Positions 1 through 9,397 are shown, counted from the first letter of the stretch. The stretch is DNA of 64,000 nucleotides from Terriglobia bacterium (GCA_020073215.1 JAIQFO010000001.1:1-64000), one strand, 5' to 3'. Translations and numbers: made by a program. Notes: generated from the sequence alone by a model not told the origin.

Positions 1-2
1 TG

Positions 3-2747
3 GAGATTCTGGCGGCGCGTCCGATGATTGTGGCGTATGAGGAGGGTCGGGCCGCGCGGCAACAGGAACTCGACGCGGCAGTGAAAGCGATCGATTTCTC
101 GCCACTTGACAAGGGCGACCAGGCGGCCTTCGACGCTTCACTGCGCCAAACGCAAAACAAACTGCAAACGTTGAATCCGTGGTTGAAACAATTCACCATT
201 CGCGCGGTTGGGAACTCACATATTGATATGGCGTGGTTGTGGCCGTGGACGGAAACGGTCGAGGTTGTCCGCAACACGTTTCAAAGTGTTCTGGATTTGA
301 TGCGCGAGTATCCGGATTTCAAGTTCACCATGTCGTCGGCACGAACTTATGAATGGATGCAAGAGAAGTATCCCGACATGTTCGAGCAGATCAAACAGCG
401 GGTGAAGGAGGGCCGCTGGGAGATCATCGGCGGCATGTGGGTCGAACCCGATTTGAATATGCCGGACGGCGAGTCGCTGGTGCGTCAGATTCTTGTCGGC
501 AAGCGATATTTTCAGAAGAACTTTGGGGCCGATCTCAAAATCGGCTGGAACCCGGATTCTTTTGGATACAACGGGCAGCTTCCGCAAATCTACAAGAAAT
601 GTGGCATGGATTATTTCGTGACCAGCAAGCTGTTGTGGGCCACGGACTACACCAAGTTCCCGTACCGGCTGTTCTGGTGGGAAGCGCCCGATGGCAGCCG
701 TCTTCTGACCTACTTTCCCCACGAATACGCCAATGAATTCGACCCTCAGCAGATCACGGAGGATTTGTCGTTTTATGCGCCGTCAATTTACGGGGCCAAA
801 GTCGCCGGCACGCCGCAGATGCTTTACTTGCATGGAATCGGCGATCATGGGGGCGGCCCGACTCGAACCATGCTGGATCGGGCGGATCGCCTGCGGGATC
901 CGAACACCGTCTTTCCGAAGATAGAGTTCAGCACCGCCAAAGACTTCTTCGCCGACCTGACCCGGGAACTTCCAAATCTTAAAGTCCCCGTCTGGAAGGA
1001 CGAACTCTATTTCGAATATCACCGCGGCGTATTTACCACGCAAGCGGATACGAAGCAGCGAATCCGGCGCGATGAAGAGCTGTTGCTCGACGCGGAGAAG
1101 TACGCGTCGCTGGCGGCGCTCTTTGGCCGCCCGAATGCGCAGGATCAGTTCGAGCGTGCCTGGAAGAACCTGCTTTTCGATCATTTTCATGACGTCATGC
1201 CGGGCTCGGGAATTGCGGTGAATTATCTCGACGCCAAGCGAAACTTGGAGGATGTTGCGCGCTCCGCGAAAGAGATCACGGCGGGGGCGCTCGACGAAAT
1301 ACTGGCTCACGTCAACACCCAAGGTGCTGGCGTGCCCGGCGACGCTGTACCGGTTGTGGTTTTCAATTCTCTCGCGTGGCCGCGAACGGAGGTGGTTGAG
1401 GGCGAGGTGCAACTTCCAGGCTCGGCCAGACAGGTTGAAGTGATCGACGGCGAGGGCCGATCCGTCGAACACCAACTGCTGGTCATGGACTCGGCAACGA
1501 ACCGCGCGCGGCTGCTCATCCTCGCAGAAGCTCCGGCAATGGGCTACAGGGTCTATTACGTGCGTTCGGCGGCGAAGACGGATATCTCTGCCAGCATCGT
1601 GAAAGGGCGTCCGCGAGTTGTCGAGGCGTCGAGTGAAATGCTGAAGAACGCCTACATCGAAATCAAAGTCGATCCGCAAACCGGGTGCATCACCAGCCTT
1701 CGCGATCTGCGAAATCAGACGGAAACGTTGGCTCCCTCGGAAACCGACTCTGGCGGTCCCAGCACGTTTGCTTGCGGGAACCTTTTGCAGGCGTTCACCG
1801 ACAAACCCAAACGATGGGATGCCTGGAACATCGACTCCGATTTTGAGAAACAACATTGGGATTTAGATAAAGCGGATGAGGTGAAACTGATTGAGAGCGG
1901 GCCGTTGCGGGCCGTGATTCGCGTCAAGAAACATTTTCAGAATTCCACGTTCGTGCAGGACATCGCCATGGTCGCCGGGGTGCCGCGGGTGGATGTGAAG
2001 ATGCAGGCGGACTGGCGCGAAAAACACATTTTGCTGAAGGTGGCATTCCCTGTGAGCGTCCACAGCGACAAGGCTACGTTTGAAATTCCCTACGGCTCGA
2101 TCGAACGTCCCACCACCCGGAACACACCGGCGGAACAGGCTAAGTTCGAAGACCCGGCGCAGCGCTGGGCGGATCTTTCTGATGCCAAACACGGCTTCAG
2201 CCTGCTGAACGACAGCAAGTACGGATATGACGTGAAGGGCAATGTGCTGCGTCTCTCGTTGCTGCGTTCGCCGGAATGGCCCGATCCTCATGCCGACGAA
2301 GGTCAGCACGAATTCACCTACTCTCTGTATCCGCACGGCGGAAATTGGCGGGACGCTCTGACCGTGCTCCGCGGCTACGAGCTGAATTACAAGCTGATCG
2401 CCCGGCCGTCGCAGAGACACGGGGGAACACTTCCGGGCGAGCATTCTTTCGTGCGAACTGAAGCGGACAATGTGGTTCTCACCGCGCTCAAGAAGTCGGA
2501 GGACGATGATTCTCTGGTTCTGCGTTTTTATGAATGGGCAGGGAGAGAAGCGGATGTGACACTCCGCCTTCCAGTAGGAGCGCAGTCGGCATCGGAAACC
2601 GATCTGATGGAGAGGTCGATAGCCGATCTCACCGTGCACCATCTTGGCGCGAACCATGATGCTGTCACCGTGCATACCAAGCGTTACGAGATCAAAACGC
2701 TGAAAGTACGATTTGCGCCTCACGCGCTTCCGAATGCGGTTCCATAA
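3..2747 (+). CDS. Alpha-mannosidase, glycoside hydrolase family 38 (5' end outside window)
   Basis: Zinc-dependent retaining alpha-mannosidase. Counting from the first in-window ATG (base 24), the zinc site HID is at residues 66-68 and is followed by AWLWPW. The catalytic Asp lies in NPDSFGY near residue 178, and a second metal motif FDHFHDVMPGSG is near residue 393. The C-terminal half is the beta-sandwich typical of GH38. The frame is open to base 3 (codons read EILAARP before the first Met), so the gene starts upstream and this is a 5'-partial copy. No signal peptide can be judged. A sugar-porter permease follows about 170 bases downstream, consistent with use of mannose-containing glycans. 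Family assignment is secure; the natural substrate is inferred. Confidence 0.93.
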   Translation, partial: EILAARPMIVAYEEGRAARQQELDAAVKAIDFSPLDKGDQAAFDASLRQTQNKLQTLNPWLKQFTIRAVGNSHIDMAWLWPWTETVEVVRNTFQSVLDLMREYPDFKFTMSSARTYEWMQEKYPDMFEQIKQRVKEGRWEIIGGMWVEPDLNMPDGESLVRQILVGKRYFQKNFGADLKIGWNPDSFGYNGQLPQIYKKCGMDYFVTSKLLWATDYTKFPYRLFWWEAPDGSRLLTYFPHEYANEFDPQQITEDLSFYAPSIYGAKVAGTPQMLYLHGIGDHGGGPTRTMLDRADRLRDPNTVFPKIEFSTAKDFFADLTRELPNLKVPVWKDELYFEYHRGVFTTQADTKQRIRRDEELLLDAEKYASLAALFGRPNAQDQFERAWKNLLFDHFHDVMPGSGIAVNYLDAKRNLEDVARSAKEITAGALDEILAHVNTQGAGVPGDAVPVVVFNSLAWPRTEVVEGEVQLPGSARQVEVIDGEGRSVEHQLLVMDSATNRARLLILAEAPAMGYRVYYVRSAAKTDISASIVKGRPRVVEASSEMLKNAYIEIKVDPQTGCITSLRDLRNQTETLAPSETDSGGPSTFACGNLLQAFTDKPKRWDAWNIDSDFEKQHWDLDKADEVKLIESGPLRAVIRVKKHFQNSTFVQDIAMVAGVPRVDVKMQADWREKHILLKVAFPVSVHSDKATFEIPYGSIERPTTRNTPAEQAKFEDPAQRWADLSDAKHGFSLLNDSKYGYDVKGNVLRLSLLRSPEWPDPHADEGQHEFTYSLYPHGGNWRDALTVLRGYELNYKLIARPSQRHGGTLPGEHSFVRTEADNVVLTALKKSEDDDSLVLRFYEWAGREADVTLRLPVGAQSASETDLMERSIADLTVHHLGANHDAVTVHTKRYEIKTLKVRFAPHALPNAVP

Positions 2748-2785
2748 CCCGGCACACACTGGTACCTTGACCGCTGATGGCTGCC

Positions 2786-2881
2786 GTAGCGCCGCCGTCT
2801 CGGCGGCTGTCCGGCGGGCGTCACGCCTGCCGCGCCGAGGGCGAGACGCCCTCGGGACAGCCGGCAAGATGCCGGCGCTAC
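2786..2881. repeat. Palindromic intergenic element (REP-like)
   Basis: A 96-base element whose ends are perfectly complementary (GTAGCGCCG and CGGCGCTAC). It has internal hairpins such as GAGGGCGAGACGCCCTC. It fills most of the gap between the mannosidase and the permease. Its core GGGCGAGACGCCC is shared with elements near 51.5, 55.3 and, in variant form, 61.3 kb. It could also act as a transcript-end structure. Confidence 0.75.
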
Positions 2882-2918
2882 GGTTGGTGAGCACGAGGAC
2901 GTGGATTGAGAATTGAAG

Positions 2919-4241
2919 ATGAACTCGCATCTGCTTAAGAGCACCGTGGTCGCCGCTTTGGGTGGCCTCCTCTTCGGATTTGACACGGCCGTCATCTCCG
3001 GCACCACGGGCGGGCTCGCCCAGATCTACCAACTCTCACCGGCTTTGTTGGGTGTAACCGTGGCCAGCGCTCTTTGGGGGACGATCGTGGGCGCAATGCT
3101 GGCAGGAATTCCGGGTGAGCGCTTCGGCCGTCGCGACAGTCTGCGGATTATGGCCGTCTTGTATCTGATTTCGGCTCTGGGCTGCGCCGGAGCTTGGAAC
3201 TGGTATGCGCTGCTGGTATTTCGATTCATAGGAGGGTTGGGGATCGGCGGCTCTTCGGTGTTGGGTCCGATGTACATCGCGGAGATTGCACCGGCAAAAC
3301 TTCGCGGCCGGCTGGTTGGAGTCTTCCAGTTCAACGTGGTGTTTGGAATTCTATTGGCATACTTTTCGAACTATCTGATCGGGCTGCAGCGTTTCGAAAG
3401 GGGCGAATGGCGCTGGGAGCTGGGGGTCGCGGCGATTCCAGCCGCGCTGTTCTTTGCGATGCTTTTCGGAATTCCCCGCAGCCCGCGCTGGCTGGTGAAG
3501 CAAGCCCGGATCGACGAAGCAAGATCGGTATTGCAATTGACCGGGGAAGAGAATTTCGACCAGGAACTACAGGAGATCGTGCAGTCGATTCATCTGGAGC
3601 GCAGGCAGGCGGTGGAGAAGCTCTTCTCGCGCAAGTACGCATTCCCGATTTTTCTGGCCGTGAGCATTGCCATGTTCAATCAGCTCTCGGGGATCAACGC
3701 GATTCTCTATTACCTGAACTATATCTTCGCCCAAGCGGGATTCAGTAAAGTTTCCGGCAACCTTCAAGCGGTTGCGGTCGGGGGCACGAATCTGTTGTTC
3801 ACGGTGATCGCCATGTCGGTCATCGACAAGATCGGGCGCAAAACGCTGCTGCTGATCGGATCGGTAGGAACCGCAGCTTGCCTTGCCGGAGTAGCGATCA
3901 TCTTCTTCACTGCCGCTCATCAGAATCTTCTGCTTGGGTTGCTGATCGGATACATCGCGTTCTTTGCCTTCTCGCAGGGAGCGGTCATCTGGGTCTATCT
4001 GGCAGAAGTTTTCCCCAATCCGGTTCGGGCGAAGGGACAAAGCCTGGGCAGCTTTTCGCACTGGGTCATGAACGCATTGATCTCCGGGGTATTCCCATTG
4101 ATGGCCGCTTCCTCGGGTGGCTACCCCTTCGTCTTTTTCTCAGCGATGATGGTTCTGCAATTCCTGGTGGTCCTGTTGGTCTACCCGGAAACGAAGGGCA
4201 TTACTTTGGAAGGGATGCAGAAGAAACTCGGAATCGACTGA
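2919..4241 (+). CDS. Sugar porter family MFS transporter
   Basis: A 440-residue, 12-helix permease of the major facilitator sugar-porter group, expected in the inner membrane for proton-coupled sugar uptake. It has the N-terminal GGLLFGFDTAVISG motif, the loop 2-3 motif GERFGRRDSL, PRSPRWLV after helix 6, GINAILYY in helix 7, DKIGRKTLLL in loop 8-9 and a PETKGITLE C-terminal motif. All are diagnostic of this family. ATG 2919 is chosen; a TTG six bases earlier is the alternative. It follows the alpha-mannosidase on the same strand, so it may import released sugars. The substrate cannot be read from the sequence. Confidence 0.92.
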   Translation: MNSHLLKSTVVAALGGLLFGFDTAVISGTTGGLAQIYQLSPALLGVTVASALWGTIVGAMLAGIPGERFGRRDSLRIMAVLYLISALGCAGAWNWYALLVFRFIGGLGIGGSSVLGPMYIAEIAPAKLRGRLVGVFQFNVVFGILLAYFSNYLIGLQRFERGEWRWELGVAAIPAALFFAMLFGIPRSPRWLVKQARIDEARSVLQLTGEENFDQELQEIVQSIHLERRQAVEKLFSRKYAFPIFLAVSIAMFNQLSGINAILYYLNYIFAQAGFSKVSGNLQAVAVGGTNLLFTVIAMSVIDKIGRKTLLLIGSVGTAACLAGVAIIFFTAAHQNLLLGLLIGYIAFFAFSQGAVIWVYLAEVFPNPVRAKGQSLGSFSHWVMNALISGVFPLMAASSGGYPFVFFSAMMVLQFLVVLLVYPETKGITLEGMQKKLGID

Positions 4242-4385
4242 CACGTCCAGGAACTCGATCACCGACGCGCGAGAGCACCGGGCCGGCACGCGCAGAAGAC
4301 TGGCAGCGAATGACCGCGGAGTACAGCCGTGTGCCCGGACAAAGTCTCTAGCAGCAGGACTAGAATTCCCAGTAAGGGGGACCGT

Positions 4386-4766
4386 ATGACCTACAGCAAA
4401 CATTCATCACGTAATCCCGAGGAAGTCGAGGTGAGGTTGCGGGAGGCGGCTACCCGGCACAAGTTCGGAATTCTTCATGTCCACGACCTCAGACAGACGC
4501 TCAACTCCAAAGGCATTGAACTTGGTTCTGAGTGCAGGGTTTACGATGTCTGTAATCCGCAGGCCGCATCCAAAGCTCTGCACACAGAGATGAGGGTCTC
4601 GACAGTGCTGCCTTGCCGCATCTCCGTTTTCAGTGAGAACCAGGGCTGTACGATCGCGACGGTCAGGCCGACGTCGCTCCTCGAAGCCACGGGTCTGGAC
4701 GGAGTGGCCGCCCTTGCCGAGGAGGTTGAACGGGAGATCCTGGCCATCATCGACGAAGCTGCGTAA
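4386..4766 (+). CDS. DUF302 domain-containing protein
   Basis: A 126-residue soluble protein made almost entirely of one DUF302 domain. Characteristic blocks are KFGILHVHDLRQTL, LGSECRVYDVCNP and VSTVLPCRISVF followed by TIATVRPT. The start at 4386 is set by a strong AAGGGGG Shine-Dalgarno eight to nine bases upstream, which excludes the earlier in-frame ATG at 4329. DUF302 proteins are small and of unsettled function; some occur near metal or redox genes. It is convergent with the response regulator of the copper island, ending 13 bases before that gene's stop. There is no signal peptide or membrane segment. Confidence 0.88.
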   Translation: MTYSKHSSRNPEEVEVRLREAATRHKFGILHVHDLRQTLNSKGIELGSECRVYDVCNPQAASKALHTEMRVSTVLPCRISVFSENQGCTIATVRPTSLLEATGLDGVAALAEEVEREILAIIDEAA

Positions 4767-4779
4767 GCTCGCCCTGCAC

Positions 4780-6192
4780 TTATTCATCCAGATTGTCAGC
4801 GACGATTTGTGCCTCCCCCTTCTCATGGGGAGGAGTAAGGCCATACTTTTCCATGCGATAGATCAGCGTTTTCCGGCTGATGCTCAAGTATCGTGCCGCT
4901 TTCGTCTGGTGCCAGTCATGTTTTTCCAACGTTTGGAGCAGAATCTCCTTTTCGACGTCCTCCAGACTGATACCTTCTTCCGGCAGTTTGAGGCTGATAT
5001 TTGCAATTCGAGACCGGCGCTGCCGGATGTCTGCGGGCAAGTGTTCGGGTCTGACGACCTCTCCTTTGCCCAACACCACTAAGTGCTCAACTACGTTCTC
5101 GAGTTCGCGCACATTCCCGGGCCAGTTGTGCTGTGCCAATACTTCCAGCGCCTCGTCGGAGATCGAAACCGCGGGAATCTGGTACTTTGCACATTGTTTC
5201 TTCAGAAAATGTTCCACTAACAGTGGAATGTCTTCCTTTCTTTCACGAAGAGGCGGCAGACTCACCGTCACCACGCTCAGCCTGTAGAACAGGTCCTCGC
5301 GGAATTGGCCATCTTCTACCAAGGCCTTCAGGTTGCGGTGAGTCGCGGCGAGAATGCGCACGTTTACCTTGATCGGACTTGGGTACCCGATCTTGTCGAT
5401 CTCTCGCTCCTGAATGACACGGAGCAGCCTGATCTGGAGATTGGGTGTCAGGTCACCGATCTCGTCTAGAAACACGGTTCCTTCGTTGGCGGCCTCAAAC
5501 TTGCCCATGCGGTCAGCTAAAGCTCCCGTAAAGGAACCCTTCCGATGCCCGAACAACTCTGATTCAATCAAGTTTTCGGGTATAGCCCCGCAGTTGATGG
5601 TGATGAACGGCTTCTTGGCCCGCAGGCTGTTCTGATGGATGGCTTTGGCAAGCAACTCTTTGCCAGTACCTGTTTCCCCGGTTAGTAAAACGGTGGAATC
5701 GCGGCGGGCCACCTGTTTGGCCACATCAAAAACGTCACGCATCTTGCGCGCCTGGCCGATTAGGTTCTCGAAGCGAAACGCCGTGTCCGCAAAATCGCGC
5801 AAGTAGCGATTTTCATCCACCAGTTCCTTGCGCTCGAGTGCTCGGTGAACGCTCAATTTGAGTTCGTCGGGGTTTAAGGGCTTGAGAATGTAATCGACCG
5901 CACCCAGTTTCATTGCGTCCACGGCGTTGCCAACCGTTCCAAAGGCAGTGATGAGAATGACGGGTATGTCCTGGTTGCTGCCCTTGATGCGTCCCAGCAA
6001 GTCCAGGCCGTCCATGCCCGGCATGCGTATGTCGGCAATTACCAGACGTGGAGATTTCTGTTCGAACTCGTGCAGGCCCGCCTTTCCGTCATTGGCTGCA
6101 ATCGTCGCGTAACCTTCCTCTTGCAGCCAGAACTCGATCAGGCGCCGCTGGCTGGCGTCGTCATCGACTATCAATATGGGTGCGTTAAGCAC
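4780..6192 (-). CDS. Sigma-54-dependent response regulator (NtrC/ZraR family)
   Basis: A 470-residue transcription activator of sigma-54 promoters. The receiver domain spans residues 5-118, with the acidic pocket DDD at 10-12, phospho-acceptor D54 and K104. The AAA+ domain has Walker A GETGTGKE at 172-179 and Walker B VFLDEIG near 240-246. A Fis-type helix-turn-helix ends the protein (HQTKAARYLSISRKTL). The sigma-54 contact loop reads GSFTGA at 219-224 instead of the consensus GAFTGA. It overlaps the upstream histidine kinase by 8 bases, so the two are co-translated and form a cognate pair. Position beside the copper efflux genes suggests metal or envelope-stress control, but the stimulus is inferred. 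Confidence 0.95.
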   Translation of the reverse strand: MLNAPILIVDDDASQRRLIEFWLQEEGYATIAANDGKAGLHEFEQKSPRLVIADIRMPGMDGLDLLGRIKGSNQDIPVILITAFGTVGNAVDAMKLGAVDYILKPLNPDELKLSVHRALERKELVDENRYLRDFADTAFRFENLIGQARKMRDVFDVAKQVARRDSTVLLTGETGTGKELLAKAIHQNSLRAKKPFITINCGAIPENLIESELFGHRKGSFTGALADRMGKFEAANEGTVFLDEIGDLTPNLQIRLLRVIQEREIDKIGYPSPIKVNVRILAATHRNLKALVEDGQFREDLFYRLSVVTVSLPPLRERKEDIPLLVEHFLKKQCAKYQIPAVSISDEALEVLAQHNWPGNVRELENVVEHLVVLGKGEVVRPEHLPADIRQRRSRIANISLKLPEEGISLEDVEKEILLQTLEKHDWHQTKAARYLSISRKTLIYRMEKYGLTPPHEKGEAQIVADNLDE

Positions 6193-7309
6193 GATTCTCG
6201 CCCTGCAAGACAGTTTCAGGAAGATTCGCCTCGGACCCGAAGGGGAGCGTAACCCTGAAGGTCATACCTCTTTCAGGATTTCTCTGTGCTGCGATGTGTC
6301 CTCCGTGTTGGCTGACAATCTGGTAGGCGATCGATAGCCCCAAGCCCGTTCCGTCTGGGCGGGTCGTGACGAATGGATTAAAAACCCGTTCCAAGTCCCC
6401 GGGTGGAATTCCCACCCCTTCGTCTTGGACTTCCAAGATGACGGATTCCAGCGTGCGAGCTGCCCGCAATACGATTTCGCCGCCACTCGGCATCGCCTGA
6501 ATCGCGTTGATGACCAAGTTCAGAAGCACTTGCTTCACTTGCTCCGGATCGACCAACACAGGGGACACACCGCCGACCGACTCAACTCGCACCTGTATCC
6601 GAGACATCTTTGCCGTTTCCGCGGCCAGCTTGCTAACCGCCTCCAAAAGTTCTCCGGGTTCGGTCGGAACTCGTTTCGGAGTTTGGGGGCGCGCAAAGTC
6701 CAGAAAATCGGTGAGCAGACCCTTGAGCCGGTTGATCTCCTTCTGGGCGAGGGTGCCGAATTCATTTCGGGTATCGGTTGGCAACTCGGGCCGGCGCAGA
6801 ATCTGCACTGCGCCCTCAACCGAGCCCAAAGGATTCCGAATCTCGTGGGCCAGTCCGGCAGAAAGCTCCCCGAGAGCGGAGAGCCGGTCGGCGCGGCGCA
6901 GTTGCTCGAATGACGCCTGCAACTGCCCGTAGACCTCGCTAAGTTTTCGGGCCGTTTCTTCGGCGTGCGCACGTTGTGCCCTTTCGTGGTCCGCCAACAG
7001 CCCGGTTAGAGTGCCGATAAGAAAGAACATTCCAACTTCGACGATTTGGGTGGCGCGGTACTCGGGTTCGAATCCCCAGGACATCTGTATGTGGGGGATG
7101 TATAGGACCGCGGATATAAACGCAGCAAGGATCCCGCCCCTCCAGCCAAACCACAAGGCCATGAGCAGGATCGGAACATAGTAGGCTCGCTGCAACAAAG
7201 GGTGCAGCCAAATGTGGCTGGTGGCAGTCGCGTAATGGAGAAGCGATACGGCGACGATGGCCGCGATCAACACGGTCAACCGCAGGCGTCTTATACTCGC
7301 TACGCTCAT
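6185..7309 (-). CDS. Membrane sensor histidine kinase
   Basis: A 374-residue kinase. Residues 8-107 hold about four hydrophobic helices with short loops, similar to DUF4118-type membrane sensors and lacking a large periplasmic domain. A coiled linker (108-142) leads to HisKA with H155 in LAHEIRNPLG, then a HATPase domain with N-box NLVINAIQAM, DEGVGIP, and GTGLGLSIAY. It overlaps the sigma-54 regulator by 8 bases and is the partner that phosphorylates it. The small sensor suggests detection of a signal within or close to the membrane. It lies 86 bases downstream of the kinase-like/BON fusion gene and may share its transcript. Confidence 0.93.
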   Translation of the reverse strand: MSVASIRRLRLTVLIAAIVAVSLLHYATATSHIWLHPLLQRAYYVPILLMALWFGWRGGILAAFISAVLYIPHIQMSWGFEPEYRATQIVEVGMFFLIGTLTGLLADHERAQRAHAEETARKLSEVYGQLQASFEQLRRADRLSALGELSAGLAHEIRNPLGSVEGAVQILRRPELPTDTRNEFGTLAQKEINRLKGLLTDFLDFARPQTPKRVPTEPGELLEAVSKLAAETAKMSRIQVRVESVGGVSPVLVDPEQVKQVLLNLVINAIQAMPSGGEIVLRAARTLESVILEVQDEGVGIPPGDLERVFNPFVTTRPDGTGLGLSIAYQIVSQHGGHIAAQRNPERGMTFRVTLPFGSEANLPETVLQGENRA

Positions 7310-7395
7310 TCCACGGCGATTCTAGCACTGCGAACGGCGGTCGCCGGGAAACGCTTGAAGCGACTGTGCGTTGCGCGACGAAAAGGGCGTCGAAT

Positions 7396-8646
7396 CTAGT
7401 TCGCAACTGCCTGAATTGAGCGCAGCTGCAAGTCTCCAGTGATTTCGTCCAGAAGGCCGGTCGCGACGACTTTCTGGGCGGCAAACCTTTCGGCTTGCTG
7501 CTGGTCGGTTAACACAAAATTGTGAGTCCCATCATTGAGCACATACTTGGCTCCCGGCAGCTTTACGCAAGAGCGGACGCATTCCGCCGTTTTCTGCACA
7601 ATCTTGTGCGAGAGACCACACTCCGAGTCGGTAATCACGCCGGCAAAGCTCAGGAGGCGGGTGTCGGCGGGGTGGAACCAACGTCCCGGGGCGTGCGAGC
7701 CTGCTAAAACTAGCAGAATCATTGCGGACGCTCCCGCGAGGAGCCACGCTGGGCGCGGAAAGACCGGCGCCCAGAACTTGGAGGGCTTCGGCGTGTGTGC
7801 CTCTTCCGCTTCACTCGAAAACAGAGGCGGCTGATAGTCCCAGCTACCGAGTTGCACTTGGTTGACATCAACCTTGAGGTCCCCAGGGATCGGGAAAACG
7901 AAGCGTTTCAGGGAATCGATTTCTTCGACGCTGCGTACCATGCCGCGCAGCACCGCGGTACGGTCTTCTATCTCCACATCAAGGTCGAGGTGTGCGGTCG
8001 GCGGGTTCTGCGCCAGCGCTGCCCGAATGCGGCTCGAAACAGCAAAGCGTTCGACTAACGCGGTGTCTGTGGTGCTGGGCCGGAAGCGGCTCTGACTGCT
8101 GATCAAGTCAGAGACGGCGGTGCAGGCCTCATCGGAAGTTGTCTGCTCCAAGTTGACCAGGAAGTCATATCCGCGCGGCGAGGCCACTTTGATGCTGAAC
8201 AAATAGCTCTGCCAGCGACGTTGATTGCGGTCGCCTTGGTTCAAGTGCGTCTCGGCCTCTTCCCGGGGCAGTTTGAGGCGTTCCTGGACTCTCAGGTTTC
8301 GAAATCTGCGTGAGGCCTCAACCCGAACGCGCAAGATCTGTCTCGCCTCCAAGTTGAGGAGATCCGCCGCGATGCCATAGCAGACAACGTTTCCCTCTCG
8401 TATGTCCTCCGCCAGCGCCGCTTGCAGCAGCAGGACTTGAATCTCTGGATCGCGGAGGAAGCGATCGAGAAAACCGGGAGCGTTTTCAAACGCTGCCCTC
8501 AATTTCTTTCGGTCACCTCCCCAGGCGGCAGCCCGCTCGACCAGAATCGCCGAGTCTACGTATCTGCATCCCAGATTTTCTGCGAGAGTTTTGGCAAATT
8601 CCTGACCACCACTGAAGCCTTCCTCGGAAACCGCGATGATACTCAT
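7396..8646 (-). CDS. Cytidylate kinase-like / BON / transmembrane fusion protein
   Basis: A 416-residue multidomain protein. Residues 1-200 resemble the cytidylate-kinase-like family, with a degenerate phosphate-binding start (SEEGFSGGQEFAKTLA) and a putative lid rich in Arg. Residues about 205-265 form a BON-like domain (VRAALAQNP, DVEIEDRTAVLRGMV, then a second beta-alpha-beta half). A single transmembrane helix near 310 (WLLAGASAMILLVLAG) precedes a C-terminal domain of about 80 residues with DSECG and four Cys (CGLSH, ECVRSC). Predicted topology places kinase and BON in the cytoplasm and the Cys domain in the periplasm. The start at 8646 is preferred over an ATG 60 bases upstream because of AGAGGGC before it. 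Function is unknown; catalytic activity is doubtful. Confidence 0.75.
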   Translation of the reverse strand: MSIIAVSEEGFSGGQEFAKTLAENLGCRYVDSAILVERAAAWGGDRKKLRAAFENAPGFLDRFLRDPEIQVLLLQAALAEDIREGNVVCYGIAADLLNLEARQILRVRVEASRRFRNLRVQERLKLPREEAETHLNQGDRNQRRWQSYLFSIKVASPRGYDFLVNLEQTTSDEACTAVSDLISSQSRFRPSTTDTALVERFAVSSRIRAALAQNPPTAHLDLDVEIEDRTAVLRGMVRSVEEIDSLKRFVFPIPGDLKVDVNQVQLGSWDYQPPLFSSEAEEAHTPKPSKFWAPVFPRPAWLLAGASAMILLVLAGSHAPGRWFHPADTRLLSFAGVITDSECGLSHKIVQKTAECVRSCVKLPGAKYVLNDGTHNFVLTDQQQAERFAAQKVVATGLLDEITGDLQLRSIQAVAN

Positions 8647-9016
8647 TTCTGCCCTCTTCCGCTGGCCGGTTGACTTCTGCGGACAGCTCAGCGCTGCCAT
8701 TCGCACGTTGGCAACCCTCTGGCCGAACTACTGCGAACCGACTGCGGAGCAAGGAGTTCCAATTCAGTTGCGACGCGTGAAGAGGGGTTGGCATGGGCGA
8801 AATTTGGACGATTTCAGGCACCGCTGCCCCATTTGAGACAGTGGGCCGTTTTTGCCGCGCTGCTCTCAATCGCACCTGCAGGCCGCAACCATTTGTAGGG
8901 AAAGGATTAGGTTCGGTTGAGAGCGAGCGCTGAGACCTTGGCATGGCACGTGCACTAATTCGCATCTAAACTACTTACCAGGCTCGAAACGTTGTCGCTG
9001 GCGGTTGCGGATTCGA
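8647..9016. promoter_or_regulatory. Divergent intergenic region of the copper island
   Basis: A 370-base gap separates the minus-strand signalling genes from the plus-strand efflux genes, so promoters for both directions should lie here. I see a perfect GCACGTGC palindrome at 8946-8953, a candidate regulator site, but no convincing sigma-54 (-24/-12) or sigma-70 promoter. No open frame in it looks coding. Confidence 0.35.
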
Positions 9017-9397
9017 ATGGCGCATATTGGAAAATACGCTGCTGTGGTGCTCAGCATAGCGATCTTTGCGATGCCAGCGGCCGCGATGCCGCTCCACTGT
9101 ATTCTTAACGCTCCGTCAAGCGGAAGCACTCATCCCTGCCACATGATGGGAATGAATCCCTTCGCAAACCAGATCAACGCGGCCCTGGTCAATCACTCCT
9201 GTTGCACAGTCGCAGCAGCTAAGCCTGAACCGATTACGATGCCGCAGGCACCGGTCACCAACTCGGCTGCGCCGGCGACGTCGCCAGAGTTCTTGTCTGA
9301 TTTTCCGGTCGCGCCAGTTCTCCACGAACCCTCCGACCGGATTGCGCAATCGCCCGGAGCCCCTCCCCAAGCCGTTCTCTGCACTTTTCTGGTCTAA
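9017..9397 (+). CDS. Secreted Cys/His/Met-rich hypothetical protein
   Basis: A 126-residue protein of unknown family. It has a Sec-type signal peptide (basic start, hydrophobic VVLSIAIFAMPAAA, cleavage expected after about residue 23). The mature N-terminus carries possible soft-metal ligands: HC, then HPCHMMGM, then NHSCC. The C-terminal half is Pro/Ala-rich and low complexity. It opens the copper efflux gene run, 118 bases before the TolC-like gene. Ligand composition and position suggest a periplasmic or surface copper-binding protein; this is inference. ATG 9017 is preferred over the TTG 12 bases upstream. Confidence 0.65.
   Translation: MAHIGKYAAVVLSIAIFAMPAAAMPLHCILNAPSSGSTHPCHMMGMNPFANQINAALVNHSCCTVAAAKPEPITMPQAPVTNSAAPATSPEFLSDFPVAPVLHEPSDRIAQSPGAPPQAVLCTFLV

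Noticed and set aside
216..722. Long minus-strand frame inside the alpha-mannosidase gene
   Set aside because: It is antisense to a strongly conserved GH38 gene and its translation is low-complexity Arg/Leu/His-rich without motifs.
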